64,000 nt of DNA from an uncultured Pelagibacteraceae bacterium (GTDB lineage: Bacteria > Pseudomonadota > Alphaproteobacteria > Pelagibacterales > Pelagibacteraceae). Of this stretch, positions 1 through 9,375 are shown piece after piece. A program made the translations under genes and the position numbers. The DNA is taken from positions 88,458 through 152,457 of the forward strand of contig CACAWY010000001.1 in the NCBI GenBank assembly GCA_902536385.1. The letters run 5' to 3'. Within the stretch, counting starts at the first letter, position 1, and each line of letters starts with the position of its first letter. The notes under the pieces were generated by a model. It was not told the DNA's origin and ran no database searches. It saw nothing but the letters and a program-made list of their open reading frames with translations.

Positions 1-349
1 ATATTTTTACGAGTATTTGTGAAGAAATATTATAAGGTAAGTTTCCAAAAATTACTGAGTTTTTATTTATAATTTTTTCTAAGTCATATTTTAAAATATC
101 AGAATTTATTAATTTGATATTTTTATAATTTGAATACTTAAGTTTAAGGTACTCAAATAAATGATTATCTTTTTCAATTAAGGTAAAAGTTTTAGGATTT
201 TTTTTGAGAATTTCGTCTGTTAATGCGCCTTTACCAGGCCCTATTTCAATTACATTCTTATTTTTTATACTAGTTAGATTTACAATTTTAAGAATTATAT
301 TTTTATCAATTAAAAAATTTTGTCCCAGAGATTTTTTCGCAAATCTCAT
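1..349 (-). CDS. rsmA: 16S rRNA (adenine(1518)-N6/adenine(1519)-N6)-dimethyltransferase, 5' part (partial)
   Basis: This is the N-terminal 116 codons of RsmA (KsgA), read on the minus strand and cut by the left window edge. I translated it directly: the SAM-binding and family motifs are GQNFL at residues 9-13, EIGPGKGALT at 35-44 and GNLPYNISS at 102-110. The NLPY box is the catalytic signature of rRNA adenine N6-dimethyltransferases. The family enzyme dimethylates two adjacent adenines in the helix 45 loop of 16S rRNA late in 30S assembly. The ATG overlaps the pdxA stop by 4 nt (ATGA), so it is the last visible gene of the lptF-lptG-lptD-surA-pdxA-rsmA operon and is probably translationally coupled to pdxA. 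The C-terminal domain is outside the window. Confidence 0.95.
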   Translation of the reverse strand, partial: MRFAKKSLGQNFLIDKNIILKIVNLTSIKNKNVIEIGPGKGALTDEILKKNPKTFTLIEKDNHLFEYLKLKYSNYKNIKLINSDILKYDLEKIINKNSVIFGNLPYNISSQILVKI

Positions 350-1308
350 AGCCCAAATTTATTTAAGAATTGTATACACTCAATTAAGCTACTTGGGTCA
401 GCTTTATTTTTTTTAATAAGACTTTTGGCTACACCGTGATCAGGAGATAATCTCAAATATTTTAATCCTAAAGTTAAGTTTATAGCATTAAATTTAAAAA
501 TTGACTTAAAAGGAGCCAACACTTGATCGTGATACATGCCAACTATTACATCATACCTTTTATATTCTTTAATAAAAACTGTATCAGCTACTAGTGGCCC
601 ATTTAAGTTTATACCTTTTTTTTTAAGTTTTAATACTGTTGGTAATATAATTTTCTTTTCTTCTGATTCATTCCTCATTTCTGAATTATGAGGATTTAAA
701 CCTAATATACCAATTCTCGGGTTCCGATTAAATAATATTCTGTAATATCTATTAATATTAAGAATTTTTTTAACAATTATTTTTGATTTTATTTTTTTTG
801 GGACATCTTTAATATCAATATGAGTTGTTATTGGACTTACTGCGAAGTTTTTGTTTTTAATTAACATTACCTCAGAATTATCCTTAATTTTACACTTTGA
901 GGCAAAAAATTCCGTAGCTCCGATTTTCTTTTGTTTAAAAAGATCTTTATTAATAGGGCAATTTATCAAGCCTTTAATATTTTTATTTAATGAAATTTTA
1001 TGTGCAAGGTTAAAGGTTTGGTAGATAAATTTTGTAGCATTTTTTTTCGATACTGAAAAAGGATTTTTATAATTTAAATTTACATTAATTATTTTAAGTG
1101 AATTATCATTTTCTCCTTCAATTAAACTTTTTACATGAGTAATTTTTGTTGAAAATCTCATTTTCTTAAATTGATCCTTAATTAAGTTATAACTTGAAAT
1201 TAAATATATTTTTTTTTTTAAAGAATTACTTATTTTCTTCCAACTTTTACCAATTATCTCAGAGTTAATACTATTAGGATCTCCGCTTACTAGAATTATT
1301 TTTTTCAT
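346..1308 (-). CDS. pdxA: 4-hydroxythreonine-4-phosphate dehydrogenase PdxA
   Basis: A 320-residue PdxA, close to the family length of about 330. In the DXP-dependent pyridoxal phosphate pathway PdxA oxidises 4-phosphohydroxy-L-threonine with NAD(P)+, and the product is condensed by PdxJ. The three metal-binding histidines of the family are visible in TTHIDIKDVP, GLNPHNSE and YHDQVLAPFK. The motifs GATEFFA and PDHGVAKSL also fit. The usual N-terminal GDPAGIGPE box is altered to GDPNSINSE, a lineage-specific divergence or some relaxation. The gene overlaps surA by 4 nt upstream and rsmA by 4 nt downstream, as in the surA-pdxA-ksgA order of Escherichia coli. I am confident of the family and slightly less sure that activity is fully conventional. 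Confidence 0.92.
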   Translation of the reverse strand: MKKIILVSGDPNSINSEIIGKSWKKISNSLKKKIYLISSYNLIKDQFKKMRFSTKITHVKSLIEGENDNSLKIINVNLNYKNPFSVSKKNATKFIYQTFNLAHKISLNKNIKGLINCPINKDLFKQKKIGATEFFASKCKIKDNSEVMLIKNKNFAVSPITTHIDIKDVPKKIKSKIIVKKILNINRYYRILFNRNPRIGILGLNPHNSEMRNESEEKKIILPTVLKLKKKGINLNGPLVADTVFIKEYKRYDVIVGMYHDQVLAPFKSIFKFNAINLTLGLKYLRLSPDHGVAKSLIKKNKADPSSLIECIQFLNKFGL

Positions 1309-2234
1309 TTGTATTCAATCAGAGAGTTATTTTTCAATTTAGACAAATGGCTTCTTGAGTACAAGTTAAATAACTCGTTTTTTTTACGGTCAACTAATCT
1401 TTTCTTAAACTCATCAGCATTTATATTTTCAACTTTTGAAGTTCTTTTGTCTGATAATTTTAAAAATAATAAAGTATTGAGATCCCTAATTGGCAATGAC
1501 ACTTCACCTATTTTCATTTTTTTTAGAACTTTACTCATTTTGGAGTTTAAGTTATCAACATTAACCCAACCTATATCTCCATTATTTACCGAGGATGTCG
1601 AGGTACTATATTTCAAAGCAGTTTTTTCAAATCCATTTTCATCAATTTCTTCTCTTATTAATTTTATTTCTTCATCAATATTAGAGTTTTGATCTAAAGC
1701 AATTTCAATCTCAGATATTCTTAACTCTTCAATGTCTGAACTTTTTTTCAAAAAAGTAAGTACTTGTTTATCAATTTCTTCTTGATTTATTCTCACCTTT
1801 TTATTGTAAATTTTAAACATGAGTTGTTTCCAACCTGTCTCAATTTTAAGTTCGTCTACAAACAAATCATAGCTAATATTTAATTTTTTAAAATTATTTT
1901 TAAAACCTTCTATATCGTTTGACGCAATACTTACAAGTTGATTTTTGATATCAATACTTTCTAAGTTAATTTTATATTTTGTTAATTCATTTTTTTTTAG
2001 TTTAAGATTAATTAAATATGTTAATGCTCTTCTTTTGTTCTTGTCTATATTAATTTGATTTATTTCTTGATTTGACAAAATCAGAGAAGTCTTTAATTTA
2101 TTCTTTAACTCATAAGCTGTTATTATATTATTATCAACTTTTACAATTATTTTATTTTTCAAAGCTTTCGCAGGTAAAAATTCTAAATTTAAAAAAACTA
2201 AAACAAAAAAAAACAAAGAAAATTTTTTAATCAT
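1305..2234 (-). CDS. surA: SurA-like periplasmic peptidyl-prolyl cis-trans isomerase
   Basis: A 309-residue periplasmic chaperone with an N-terminal signal peptide (hydrophobic residues about 5-22, then an AKA processing-type site). It has a SurA N-terminal helical domain (about 28-160) and one parvulin-type PPIase domain (about 165-265), marked by a DIGWVN segment and a region ending in LFLKLSDKR. E. coli SurA is about 430 residues with two parvulin domains, so this is a short single-parvulin form. Its family role is escorting outer-membrane beta-barrel proteins, including LptD, across the periplasm. Its ATG overlaps the lptD stop by one base (TAATG), so LptD and its likely chaperone are made from coupled reading frames. 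Confidence 0.9.
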   Translation of the reverse strand: MIKKFSLFFFVLVFLNLEFLPAKALKNKIIVKVDNNIITAYELKNKLKTSLILSNQEINQINIDKNKRRALTYLINLKLKKNELTKYKINLESIDIKNQLVSIASNDIEGFKNNFKKLNISYDLFVDELKIETGWKQLMFKIYNKKVRINQEEIDKQVLTFLKKSSDIEELRISEIEIALDQNSNIDEEIKLIREEIDENGFEKTALKYSTSTSSVNNGDIGWVNVDNLNSKMSKVLKKMKIGEVSLPIRDLNTLLFLKLSDKRTSKVENINADEFKKRLVDRKKNELFNLYSRSHLSKLKNNSLIEYK

Positions 2235-4630
2235 TAGTTTAAAGAAGGTGTATCAATTCCTCCAAAAGGTGTTAGTGTAATTTTAAAGAATAGTGAATTT
2301 TCCGGTTCAAGTTCTGAGTCTGTATAAAACTCTCTTCTGTAAACTAGTCCCGCTCTTAAACAGTCATTAATATATTCATAGCTTAAATCGTAAAATTCGG
2401 AAGAATTTGTTATAAGATTACGCTTGGTTTCAAAAGAAAATATGCCATTATTATTATTGTACGTAAATTTTGATTTAAAGTAATCTTTATCTCCAATATG
2501 ATTTTTTTCTTGAAGGTAATTAAAATCAATATTTAAAGCTCCAAAATTCATCTTTGTACCAAAATCATTATAATTAAGATCTTGATAATTTTGGTCAAGT
2601 TTAAAATTATAATTTAAATTAAAATTTTTACTAATATCCAAATTAGCAGAACCTACTAAATCTGAAAGTTTCTCGTCCATACTACTTTCACTAGACATTT
2701 TTTTATTTTCTTTTTCGTTTATAACTTGAGCTATTGAAAAATCGAATTCTTTATTATTATCTTTGATCTCATAGTCTAACCCTAAAGTGCTACTTAGACC
2801 TGTTTCAAAATTATGTATAGGTTCAAGACGATCAATTTGAAAGGCATTCAATGTGTTTAATCTTGTTCCAGTTTTTTCTTTTCTCATGTCACCTGGCGCA
2901 TACCTCAAGAAAAATTTTGGTTTCAGAAAATGTTTTTTAGTTCCTACATTTTTTTCAAGTTTTAGATCTGCTAAGTATCCAAATGCTCCAAACAACTCAC
3001 TTGAAGGATCTTCTTTAAATCTTTTTGTATTTTTTGCTTCATAATTTATGTTCTTAAAATTTCCTAAAAATTTAGATTTTATCCCAGATTCATGAATAAA
3101 TTCTTTAGATGTCCAATTTAATTCGTTTATAAGAAAATTTGTAACTTTATTTGTATCGTAATTTCTGACTTTATAATTTGATAGTAAATCTAAATTACCA
3201 TAATTTTCATCACTTAATAAATTTTTATCCAATGTGATTTCTGGAATTATATATTCATATTTATCATTAAAGTCGTCCTTTAATGTCTCAAATACACTTG
3301 CATTAAATCCTAAAAATACATTTTCATCCTCATGGGTAAAATCTACTGAACTTACAAGAGTATCATCAAGATAATTTACTAAATTTGATTTTAATTTATA
3401 TAATTTAAGATATTTATCATTTGAAACATTTTGAACACTTACAGTTAATGCATTTTCCGAGTCATTTCTTCCTTTGAAGTTTTTCACAAATTTAGAAAAA
3501 AAATGTGATTTACTACCTGCTGTTTTTGTTGCGGTTGTCTCGTTATAACCTTCTGTAAATCCAACTTCCGCAATAAAATTAGAATTTCTAAAAGCTTGGT
3601 GATACTCCCCAATAAACAATGGTTTCTCATTAGCAAAAAACCGATTTGTTAATGTAAAATTTTTATCTTTATCAATTGCATAAAAATACGGAACAGTTAA
3701 ACCAAAACCTAAATTTCTGGAGTCCGAAATAGAAGGGACTAAAAAACCAGATCTTCTATCAACTGATGGGTCAGGGTGAGATAATTTTGGTGAATAAAAA
3801 ATTGGTAAATTATAAACTTTAATCACAGCATTATCATAATAGATTGTTTTTTTTTTGCTATCATGAAACATTTTTGTTGCTTGAACTGTCCATGGAGGAC
3901 ACTTATCTTTTTTTCGATAGTCACATAATGTAAATACGCTCTTACTAAATTCTTTTGATTTTTTTTCCATTTTAAATGTATTAGCAAATATTCTGGGTTT
4001 ATTTCTTTCATCAATTTTGAAACTTCGGTCGTTTAAGTAAGATTTTATGTCTGTGCCTAATATTTCTTTTTTTTTTGTATCAATATAAACCTGTGAAAAT
4101 TGAAATTTATTATTTAATTTATCAATAACTTCAACTCCACCAACAGATTTAAAAATATTATCACCAGTTTGATAATCAAAGTTTTTTACAAAAATTTTAT
4201 TTCCATCTTGGTCTGTAACAAGAGTGTCTCTTTCTGAATAAATTTGTTTTTTTGAATTATCTAATATTATATCCATTCCTTCTATAGTATAATTTTCTGA
4301 AGTTATAATTTTAGTAAATCCTTTACTTTTTAAAATCTTTGTATTTTCGTCATATTGAGCAAATTCTGTACTAATTGTATTTTTTTGTTCGTCGGTTCCC
4401 ACTACTTTTTTTCTTAGAATGAGTATTCCCTTATCCCTATTGTACTCTGCAAAATTACTTTTTATAACGTATCCATCTTCAGTTTTAATAATAACTTCAT
4501 TTTCAAATACTGAAATTTTTTTATCTTTATCTAATAAGATATTTTTTGCTTGAATAAAAAGTTCTTCACTTAACGCTTGTGAATTTAAAACCAAAATAAA
4601 AAAGAATAGATTGATAAAACTATTTTTCAT
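2234..4630 (-). CDS. lptD: LPS-assembly outer membrane protein LptD
   Basis: A 798-residue LptD (Imp/OstA). A signal peptide (about residues 1-21) precedes an LptA/OstA-like periplasmic domain (about 25-190), followed by the beta-barrel region. The highly conserved barrel-entry segment is present: a Cys pair around CDYRKKDKCPPW, then a run including LPIFYSPKLSHPDPS and RRSGFLVPS. A further Cys near the C-terminus (YINDCLRAG) is typical of alphaproteobacterial LptD and could form the periplasm-barrel disulphides. LptD with LptE inserts lipopolysaccharide into the outer leaflet. It overlaps lptG by 11 nt upstream and surA by 1 nt downstream. Its presence with LptF and LptG indicates a genuine LPS-bearing outer membrane. 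Confidence 0.96.
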   Translation of the reverse strand: MKNSFINLFFFILVLNSQALSEELFIQAKNILLDKDKKISVFENEVIIKTEDGYVIKSNFAEYNRDKGILILRKKVVGTDEQKNTISTEFAQYDENTKILKSKGFTKIITSENYTIEGMDIILDNSKKQIYSERDTLVTDQDGNKIFVKNFDYQTGDNIFKSVGGVEVIDKLNNKFQFSQVYIDTKKKEILGTDIKSYLNDRSFKIDERNKPRIFANTFKMEKKSKEFSKSVFTLCDYRKKDKCPPWTVQATKMFHDSKKKTIYYDNAVIKVYNLPIFYSPKLSHPDPSVDRRSGFLVPSISDSRNLGFGLTVPYFYAIDKDKNFTLTNRFFANEKPLFIGEYHQAFRNSNFIAEVGFTEGYNETTATKTAGSKSHFFSKFVKNFKGRNDSENALTVSVQNVSNDKYLKLYKLKSNLVNYLDDTLVSSVDFTHEDENVFLGFNASVFETLKDDFNDKYEYIIPEITLDKNLLSDENYGNLDLLSNYKVRNYDTNKVTNFLINELNWTSKEFIHESGIKSKFLGNFKNINYEAKNTKRFKEDPSSELFGAFGYLADLKLEKNVGTKKHFLKPKFFLRYAPGDMRKEKTGTRLNTLNAFQIDRLEPIHNFETGLSSTLGLDYEIKDNNKEFDFSIAQVINEKENKKMSSESSMDEKLSDLVGSANLDISKNFNLNYNFKLDQNYQDLNYNDFGTKMNFGALNIDFNYLQEKNHIGDKDYFKSKFTYNNNNGIFSFETKRNLITNSSEFYDLSYEYINDCLRAGLVYRREFYTDSELEPENSLFFKITLTPFGGIDTPSLN

Positions 4631-5708
4631 TAATCTGAATTACTCCTATTAAGGTAAAAAGTGTCAAAGCGATAACTGGCGCCCATACAGATAAAATTAA
4701 AGGGATTCTATTAGTTTGACCTAAAGCGAGAGATAAATCTTTAAAATAAAATATTATTACACTTACCAGCAGCCCAACTATTATATATTTTATATTGTCT
4801 GATTTTTTTAGAGTATTCATTGTCAGTATTGCCGCCAAAGCAGTCATCAAGAACAAAAAAAAAGGCATAGAAAGCATAGTGTGTAAACTTTGATTTAAAA
4901 ATGGTTTACTATAACCATTGTTGAGCAATACTTTATAATTAATTATTATGTCTAGGAATGACATAGTATCAAAATTTTTAAATAAGCTATTTACTTTCTC
5001 AAAATTATAAATTGAGTCAATATTAAGGGTTTTCTCATTTGTTCTTACTAAAACACCATTATTTATTTTGAAAGTTACAGCATCCTCTAATTTCCATAAG
5101 TTAGATTTTATGTCAGCCTTTTTTGAGGTAATTTTTTCTATAAGATTCGATTTATAATCTATATGAAATATCGTAACATCTAACAAATTAAATCCTTCTG
5201 GTTTTTTCGCGGTTATAATTCTTTGCTTATCATCAAGATTTTCTTTAATCCAAAGACCATTTTTGTTAAAAGTCACCAAATGATCTATGTCTTTTGAATA
5301 ATTTGATTTAGTTTTCTCATAGAATTTTGACATTGACGAAGTTAAGGGATTAATAAAAATTAATACACAACACCCTAAGATAAAAGAAGTTATTGCAAGT
5401 ATGAAAAAAATTTTCAGGTTTGAGTAACCAAAAACTTTTAAAGTCAATAAATCTCGATTATTTCTTATTTTAATCATAAACCACATACTAGAAAGAAAAA
5501 TTATAAAAGGTAATATTTTTATAATCATACTTGGAATAAATATACTTGTTAACATTAAAGGAATAAAAATACTTACGTCAATATTTTTAAAAAACTCTAT
5601 TTCTTCGAATAAATTTAAAATTACACCAAAACAATAAAACACTAGTATAAAAATAAAAAATGTTTTTAAAAAATTTATTAGGAGATAATTTAAAAAAATT
5701 TTATTCAT
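4620..5708 (-). CDS. lptG: LPS export ABC transporter permease LptG
   Basis: A 362-residue YjgP/YjgQ-family permease. It has three hydrophobic helices in the first 130 residues, a periplasmic beta-jellyroll-like domain (about 135-265), and three helices at the C-terminus. Assignment to LptG rather than LptF rests on gene order (second, directly before lptD) and on the N-terminus, which resembles LptG proteins. With LptF and the ATPase LptB (not in this window) it extracts LPS from the inner membrane and passes it to LptC/LptA. It overlaps lptF by 8 nt and lptD by 11 nt, so the three transport genes are tightly coupled. Confidence 0.93.
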   Translation of the reverse strand: MNKIFLNYLLINFLKTFFIFILVFYCFGVILNLFEEIEFFKNIDVSIFIPLMLTSIFIPSMIIKILPFIIFLSSMWFMIKIRNNRDLLTLKVFGYSNLKIFFILAITSFILGCCVLIFINPLTSSMSKFYEKTKSNYSKDIDHLVTFNKNGLWIKENLDDKQRIITAKKPEGFNLLDVTIFHIDYKSNLIEKITSKKADIKSNLWKLEDAVTFKINNGVLVRTNEKTLNIDSIYNFEKVNSLFKNFDTMSFLDIIINYKVLLNNGYSKPFLNQSLHTMLSMPFFLFLMTALAAILTMNTLKKSDNIKYIIVGLLVSVIIFYFKDLSLALGQTNRIPLILSVWAPVIALTLFTLIGVIQINEK

Positions 5709-6828
5709 ACTTTAATGACTCCTTTGAAAACTTTAAAAATAAATAAAAATATAAAACAAGAAATAAAACGAAAGGTGTTAAAATAAAGATATACAGCACA
5801 AACTTGTTTAATCCAGTGTATCTTACAGCTAATTCAGTAAATAATAGAATTATAAAACTATAAATAAATATACTTAAGTTTTTGAAATAATTTTTTTTCG
5901 ATTTGATTAGCAATAATGAACACACTAAAGAGAGGACAGGGATATAGAATGGTATTATAATTCTTCTATTTAATGTTGATAAAATTTCTTTTTTAAAATC
6001 CTTGTTGCAAAAACTATTTTGTTGTAAATTTTTTTCAAATAAACATTTGATCAATTTAAAAGTTGATGTTTCTTGTATTTTTGGTTTTTTAATCGTTGTG
6101 TTACTTAATGAACTTAAATCAATATTTAACTGTTCGAATTTAATTACCTCAGAATCTAGATTATCTTTAGCGGTAATTATTTGGCCATTAAATAAAACAA
6201 TCATTTTTTCATTAGCAATTCCACTGTTAGCAATTATTGTAGTAGATTTTATTTTTGAGGTATTAGAAGAAAAATTTTTCAAATTGTTTCCTTTATCATG
6301 AAGGAAAATATTTTTGAGTTCATTATTAACTTTTTTTTCTACTATAAAGGTAAAACCTTTAAATGAGTCACTGAACTGTTGAGTTCTAATTGTAGGTACA
6401 AAAGAACCAAACTTTTGATCGCTTAGCAAAAGTCTAGATTTATTTAAAGCAATAGGTGTGACAATTGTAGTGAGAATTAAATAGATCAATAAAATAAAAA
6501 TTGAAGTGATAAAAAATAAATTTACAACATAGATTTTTTTAACCCCTGAAGTCCACAGTATAACGAACTCACTATCCTGATTATGTTTTAAAATAAATAT
6601 TATTAAGGCAAGTAAAAACGACAATGGAATAAATTTAGGTGCTATTCCAAACAGGTTTAAAATTGAATATTTAAAGTATGTAATGACGTCATATCCGCTA
6701 TCTACAATTAGGTCCAAAAAATTTACCGCTCTAACTGTCAAAGCAATTACTGATAATCCAAATAAAATTATAAGAAATGTTCTACAAATTTCTATAAGGT
6801 AATTATGATAAATTTTGTTTTGAAGCAT
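5701..6828 (-). CDS. lptF: LPS export ABC transporter permease LptF
   Basis: A permease of about 375 residues in the YjgP/YjgQ family, paralogous to the next gene. It has N-terminal helices (about 12-115), a soluble periplasmic domain, and three C-terminal helices. I chose the ATG at 6828 (protein starting MLQNKIYHNYL) because family members begin just before a Tyr-rich amphipathic stretch and first helix. An in-frame ATG at 6855 would add nine residues and cannot be excluded, since neither start has a strong Shine-Dalgarno. It heads the minus-strand operon lptF-lptG-lptD-surA-pdxA-rsmA and is divergent from pepA; the same lptF/pepA divergence is known in E. coli. Confidence 0.92.
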   Translation of the reverse strand: MLQNKIYHNYLIEICRTFLIILFGLSVIALTVRAVNFLDLIVDSGYDVITYFKYSILNLFGIAPKFIPLSFLLALIIFILKHNQDSEFVILWTSGVKKIYVVNLFFITSIFILLIYLILTTIVTPIALNKSRLLLSDQKFGSFVPTIRTQQFSDSFKGFTFIVEKKVNNELKNIFLHDKGNNLKNFSSNTSKIKSTTIIANSGIANEKMIVLFNGQIITAKDNLDSEVIKFEQLNIDLSSLSNTTIKKPKIQETSTFKLIKCLFEKNLQQNSFCNKDFKKEILSTLNRRIIIPFYIPVLSLVCSLLLIKSKKNYFKNLSIFIYSFIILLFTELAVRYTGLNKFVLYIFILTPFVLFLVLYFYLFLKFSKESLKYE

Positions 6829-6901
6829 AGGATATTTCGTATATAAATAATGCATCCATAAATTAAATTCAACTAATGGTTTAACTATGACTAAATTACC
6901 G

Positions 6902-6930
6902 TTGAAAACATGTGTATTCAGACATATATA
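6902..6930 (+). promoter_or_regulatory. Predicted sigma-70-type promoter of pepA-ndk
   Basis: TTGAAA (6902-6907) and TATATA (6925-6930) are separated by exactly 17 bases and lie 28 bases upstream of the pepA ATG. The hexamers match the consensus at 5 of 6 positions each. This is the clearest promoter-like pair in the lptF/pepA divergent gap. It is a prediction from sequence only; AT-rich DNA gives many chance -10 matches, but the paired -35 with ideal spacing supports it. Confidence 0.5.
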
Positions 6931-6958
6931 CCAAGCAACTTAAAAATATAAGAATTCT

Positions 6959-8416
6959 ATGACAGTTAAAATTAACTACTTAAAAACAACAGGCAAAAAG
7001 GCCAATGCAAATATGGTTTTATTTGTTAATGAAAAATTTGGCACAAATAACATTAAAAAATATCTTTCAAAATCTGAACTCTCTTACATCAACGATTTAT
7101 TGAAAACATGTGATTTAAAAAAAAGTTTGTTTATTTTTGAATTAAGTTCAAAAAAAAAGCTAGTCCTTATAGCAATTAAAAATGATTTTAAAATTTCTGA
7201 TATCGAAAACTTGGGAGCGGAGTTTTATAGCCGTATTAATCAAGGAAAAAATAATGAATACTTCATCATCTCTGAAAGTATTTTTACTAAGCAAAACATT
7301 TTTTTAGGTCATTTTTTACATGGCCTCAAATTAAAATCATATAAATTTAATAAGTATAAAACGAAAAAAGAAGTAATAAATATTTCTTTAAATATATTAG
7401 GCGATAAGAATAAGCCTTCATTAAGTAATCAATTAAAATTTAAAGCTTTAGAAGAGGGTGCTTTTTATGCAAGAGATTTAGTTTCCGAACCAGGTAATGT
7501 TTTGCATCCAGATGAATATGCTAAAAGAATTAATTCATTAAAAAAAGATGGTTTAAAAATAAATGTATACGATGAAAAAAAATTAAAAAAATTAGGTATG
7601 CATGCTTTACTAGGGGTGGGTCAAGGAAGTATAAGAGGTTCTTACCTTGTTACAATGGAATGGAATGGAGCAAAAAATAATTCAAAACCTTTAGCTTTTG
7701 TTGGTAAGGGTGTTTGTTTTGACACAGGTGGCTATTCTTTAAAACCTGCAAAATTTATGGAAGATATGACTTACGATATGGCCGGCTCAGCTACTGTTGT
7801 CGGTTTAATGAAAAGCTTAGCATTAAGAAAAGCAAAAATTAATGCAGTAGGTGTAGTTGGACTTGTGGAAAATATGGTAAGTGGAAATGCGCAAAGACCT
7901 GGAGATATAGTCAAATCTTTTAGCGGTAAAACAATCGAAATACTTAATACTGATGCTGAGGGAAGATTAGTCCTTGCTGATGCTTTGACATTTACAGAGA
8001 AAAAATTCAAACCAAAATTTATTGTTGACTTAGCTACTTTAACCGGAGCGATAATTGTTTGTTTAGGATCGGAATACGCTGGTCTATTCTCAAATGATGA
8101 TAATTTATCAAAACAAATCTTTAAAGCCGGTGAGACTGTTGAGGAAAAAGTTTGGAGAATGCCCCTGCACAAGAACTACGATAAGTTAATGAATTCAAAA
8201 AATGCTGATGTTCAAAATATAAATTATGTTGGTGGAGCAGGTTCAACTACAGCTGCTCAATTTTTGCAAAGATTTATCCTAAATAAAACTCCCTGGGCTC
8301 ATTTAGATATAGCTGGAATGGCTTTTTCTAAATATGGTGGAGCACTAAATTCAGGAGGAGCAACCGGGTTCGGAGTAAGATTATTAAATCAATTAATAGA
8401 GGATTATTATGAATAG
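6959..8416 (+). CDS. pepA: Leucyl aminopeptidase (M17 family)
   Basis: A 485-residue cytosolic M17 metalloaminopeptidase that removes N-terminal amino acids from peptides. The C-terminal catalytic domain carries the two-metal site: K250 and D255 in [11 protein letters not shown], a further Asp in YDMAGSA, and the hallmark NTDAEGRL at residues 330-337. The first 160 residues form the less conserved N-terminal domain. Its 3' end overlaps ndk by 8 nt, so the two are probably cotranscribed from the promoter predicted at 6902-6930. In E. coli PepA also binds DNA in Xer recombination; nothing here shows whether that role applies. Confidence 0.96.
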   Translation: MTVKINYLKTTGKKANANMVLFVNEKFGTNNIKKYLSKSELSYINDLLKTCDLKKSLFIFELSSKKKLVLIAIKNDFKISDIENLGAEFYSRINQGKNNEYFIISESIFTKQNIFLGHFLHGLKLKSYKFNKYKTKKEVINISLNILGDKNKPSLSNQLKFKALEEGAFYARDLVSEPGNVLHPDEYAKRINSLKKDGLKINVYDEKKLKKLGMHALLGVGQGSIRGSYLVTMEWNGAKNNSKPLAFVGKGVCFDTGGYSLKPAKFMEDMTYDMAGSATVVGLMKSLALRKAKINAVGVVGLVENMVSGNAQRPGDIVKSFSGKTIEILNTDAEGRLVLADALTFTEKKFKPKFIVDLATLTGAIIVCLGSEYAGLFSNDDNLSKQIFKAGETVEEKVWRMPLHKNYDKLMNSKNADVQNINYVGGAGSTTAAQFLQRFILNKTPWAHLDIAGMAFSKYGGALNSGGATGFGVRLLNQLIEDYYE

Positions 8417-8819
8417 CCCTGAACAAACTCTATCTATAATTAAACCAGACGCTGTTGAAAGAAATTTAATTGAAGATATCAAATCAATTTTTATTCAAAA
8501 TAATTTAAGTATTAAAGATAATAAAAAAATACATATCACTAAAGAAGAGGCAGCTGAATTTTACAAAGTCCATCAATCGAAACCTTTTTATAATGATTTA
8601 TGCTCATACCTATCTTCAGGCCCAATAGTAGTATTGATACTTGAAGGTGAAGACGCAATCTCAAAGAATAGAAAATTGATGGGAGCAACTGATCCAAAGA
8701 ATGCTAAAGAAAACACAATAAGAAAATTATATGGAATTTCAATTGATAAAAATTCAGTGCATGGTTCAGACTCAGCTGAAAATGCAAAAAAAGAGATCGA
8801 GTTTTTTTTTAAGAACTAA
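8409..8819 (+). CDS. ndk: Nucleoside diphosphate kinase
   Basis: A 136-residue Ndk of normal bacterial length. It transfers the gamma phosphate of ATP to nucleoside diphosphates through a phosphohistidine. The substrate motif SIIKPDAV is at residues 9-16, and the catalytic histidine is H118 in NSVHGSDS. It follows pepA with an 8-nt overlap. Its 3' end overlaps the convergent purN by 11 nt. Confidence 0.97.
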   Translation: MNSPEQTLSIIKPDAVERNLIEDIKSIFIQNNLSIKDNKKIHITKEEAAEFYKVHQSKPFYNDLCSYLSSGPIVVLILEGEDAISKNRKLMGATDPKNAKENTIRKLYGISIDKNSVHGSDSAENAKKEIEFFFKN

Positions 8820-9375
8820 TCCTAAAAATTTTTAAGATTGCTTCAGGATAAGCCAAGTATTCAAGTTTTTGAGTTCTATCTTTAACATCCTTTTCATTAA
8901 AATCTGGCAGAATATAAAAGCTTTTTTGAGAGATTATTCTACCAGCATCAAGTTTTTCATTTACGTAATGCACAGTACAGCCTGTTTTAATTTCTTTTTT
9001 TTTTAGAACTCTTGAGAAAGTATTTAAGCCTTTAAACTTTGGAAGCAGAGAAGGGTGTATATTTATTATTTTTTTTCTGTAGTTTCTTATGAAATTTTTT
9101 GAGATAATTTTCATATAACCGGCTAAACAAATTATAGATATTCTATATTTTCTTAAATTTTTTAAAATATAATTTTCAAAATTTCTAAGTTTTGTATCAA
9201 TTATTATATGAGGAATTGAATACTTTTTGGCCAGATTTATTCCTTTAGCCTTTGGGTTATTACAAACAACTAATTTAATCGTGATTGGAAAACAATAATC
9301 TCTTGATCTCCTAATAAGATTTTTTAAGTTTGTTCCTTCACCTGAAATGAAAACACAAGCATTTTTTTTTACCAT
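8809..9375 (-). CDS. purN: Phosphoribosylglycinamide formyltransferase PurN
   Basis: A 188-residue 10-formyl-THF-dependent GAR transformylase, the third step of purine synthesis. The catalytic triad of the family is intact: N105 and H107 in NIHPSLLP and D143 in the segment ending EKLDAG. The N-terminal SGEGTNL loop binds the phosphoribosyl substrate. It overlaps the upstream purM by 7 nt, giving the usual purM-purN operon, and overlaps ndk tail to tail by 11 nt. Confidence 0.96.
   Translation of the reverse strand: MVKKNACVFISGEGTNLKNLIRRSRDYCFPITIKLVVCNNPKAKGINLAKKYSIPHIIIDTKLRNFENYILKNLRKYRISIICLAGYMKIISKNFIRNYRKKIINIHPSLLPKFKGLNTFSRVLKKKEIKTGCTVHYVNEKLDAGRIISQKSFYILPDFNEKDVKDRTQKLEYLAYPEAILKIFRISS

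Noticed and set aside
1309-1692. 127-codon open frame antisense to surA
   Set aside because: Composition is what an antisense reading of a Lys/Asn/Ile-rich gene produces; no ribosome-binding site or family match.
7771-8172. 133-codon open frame antisense to pepA
   Set aside because: It lies wholly within the conserved catalytic region of pepA, has no recognisable domain, and its residues mirror pepA codon bias.
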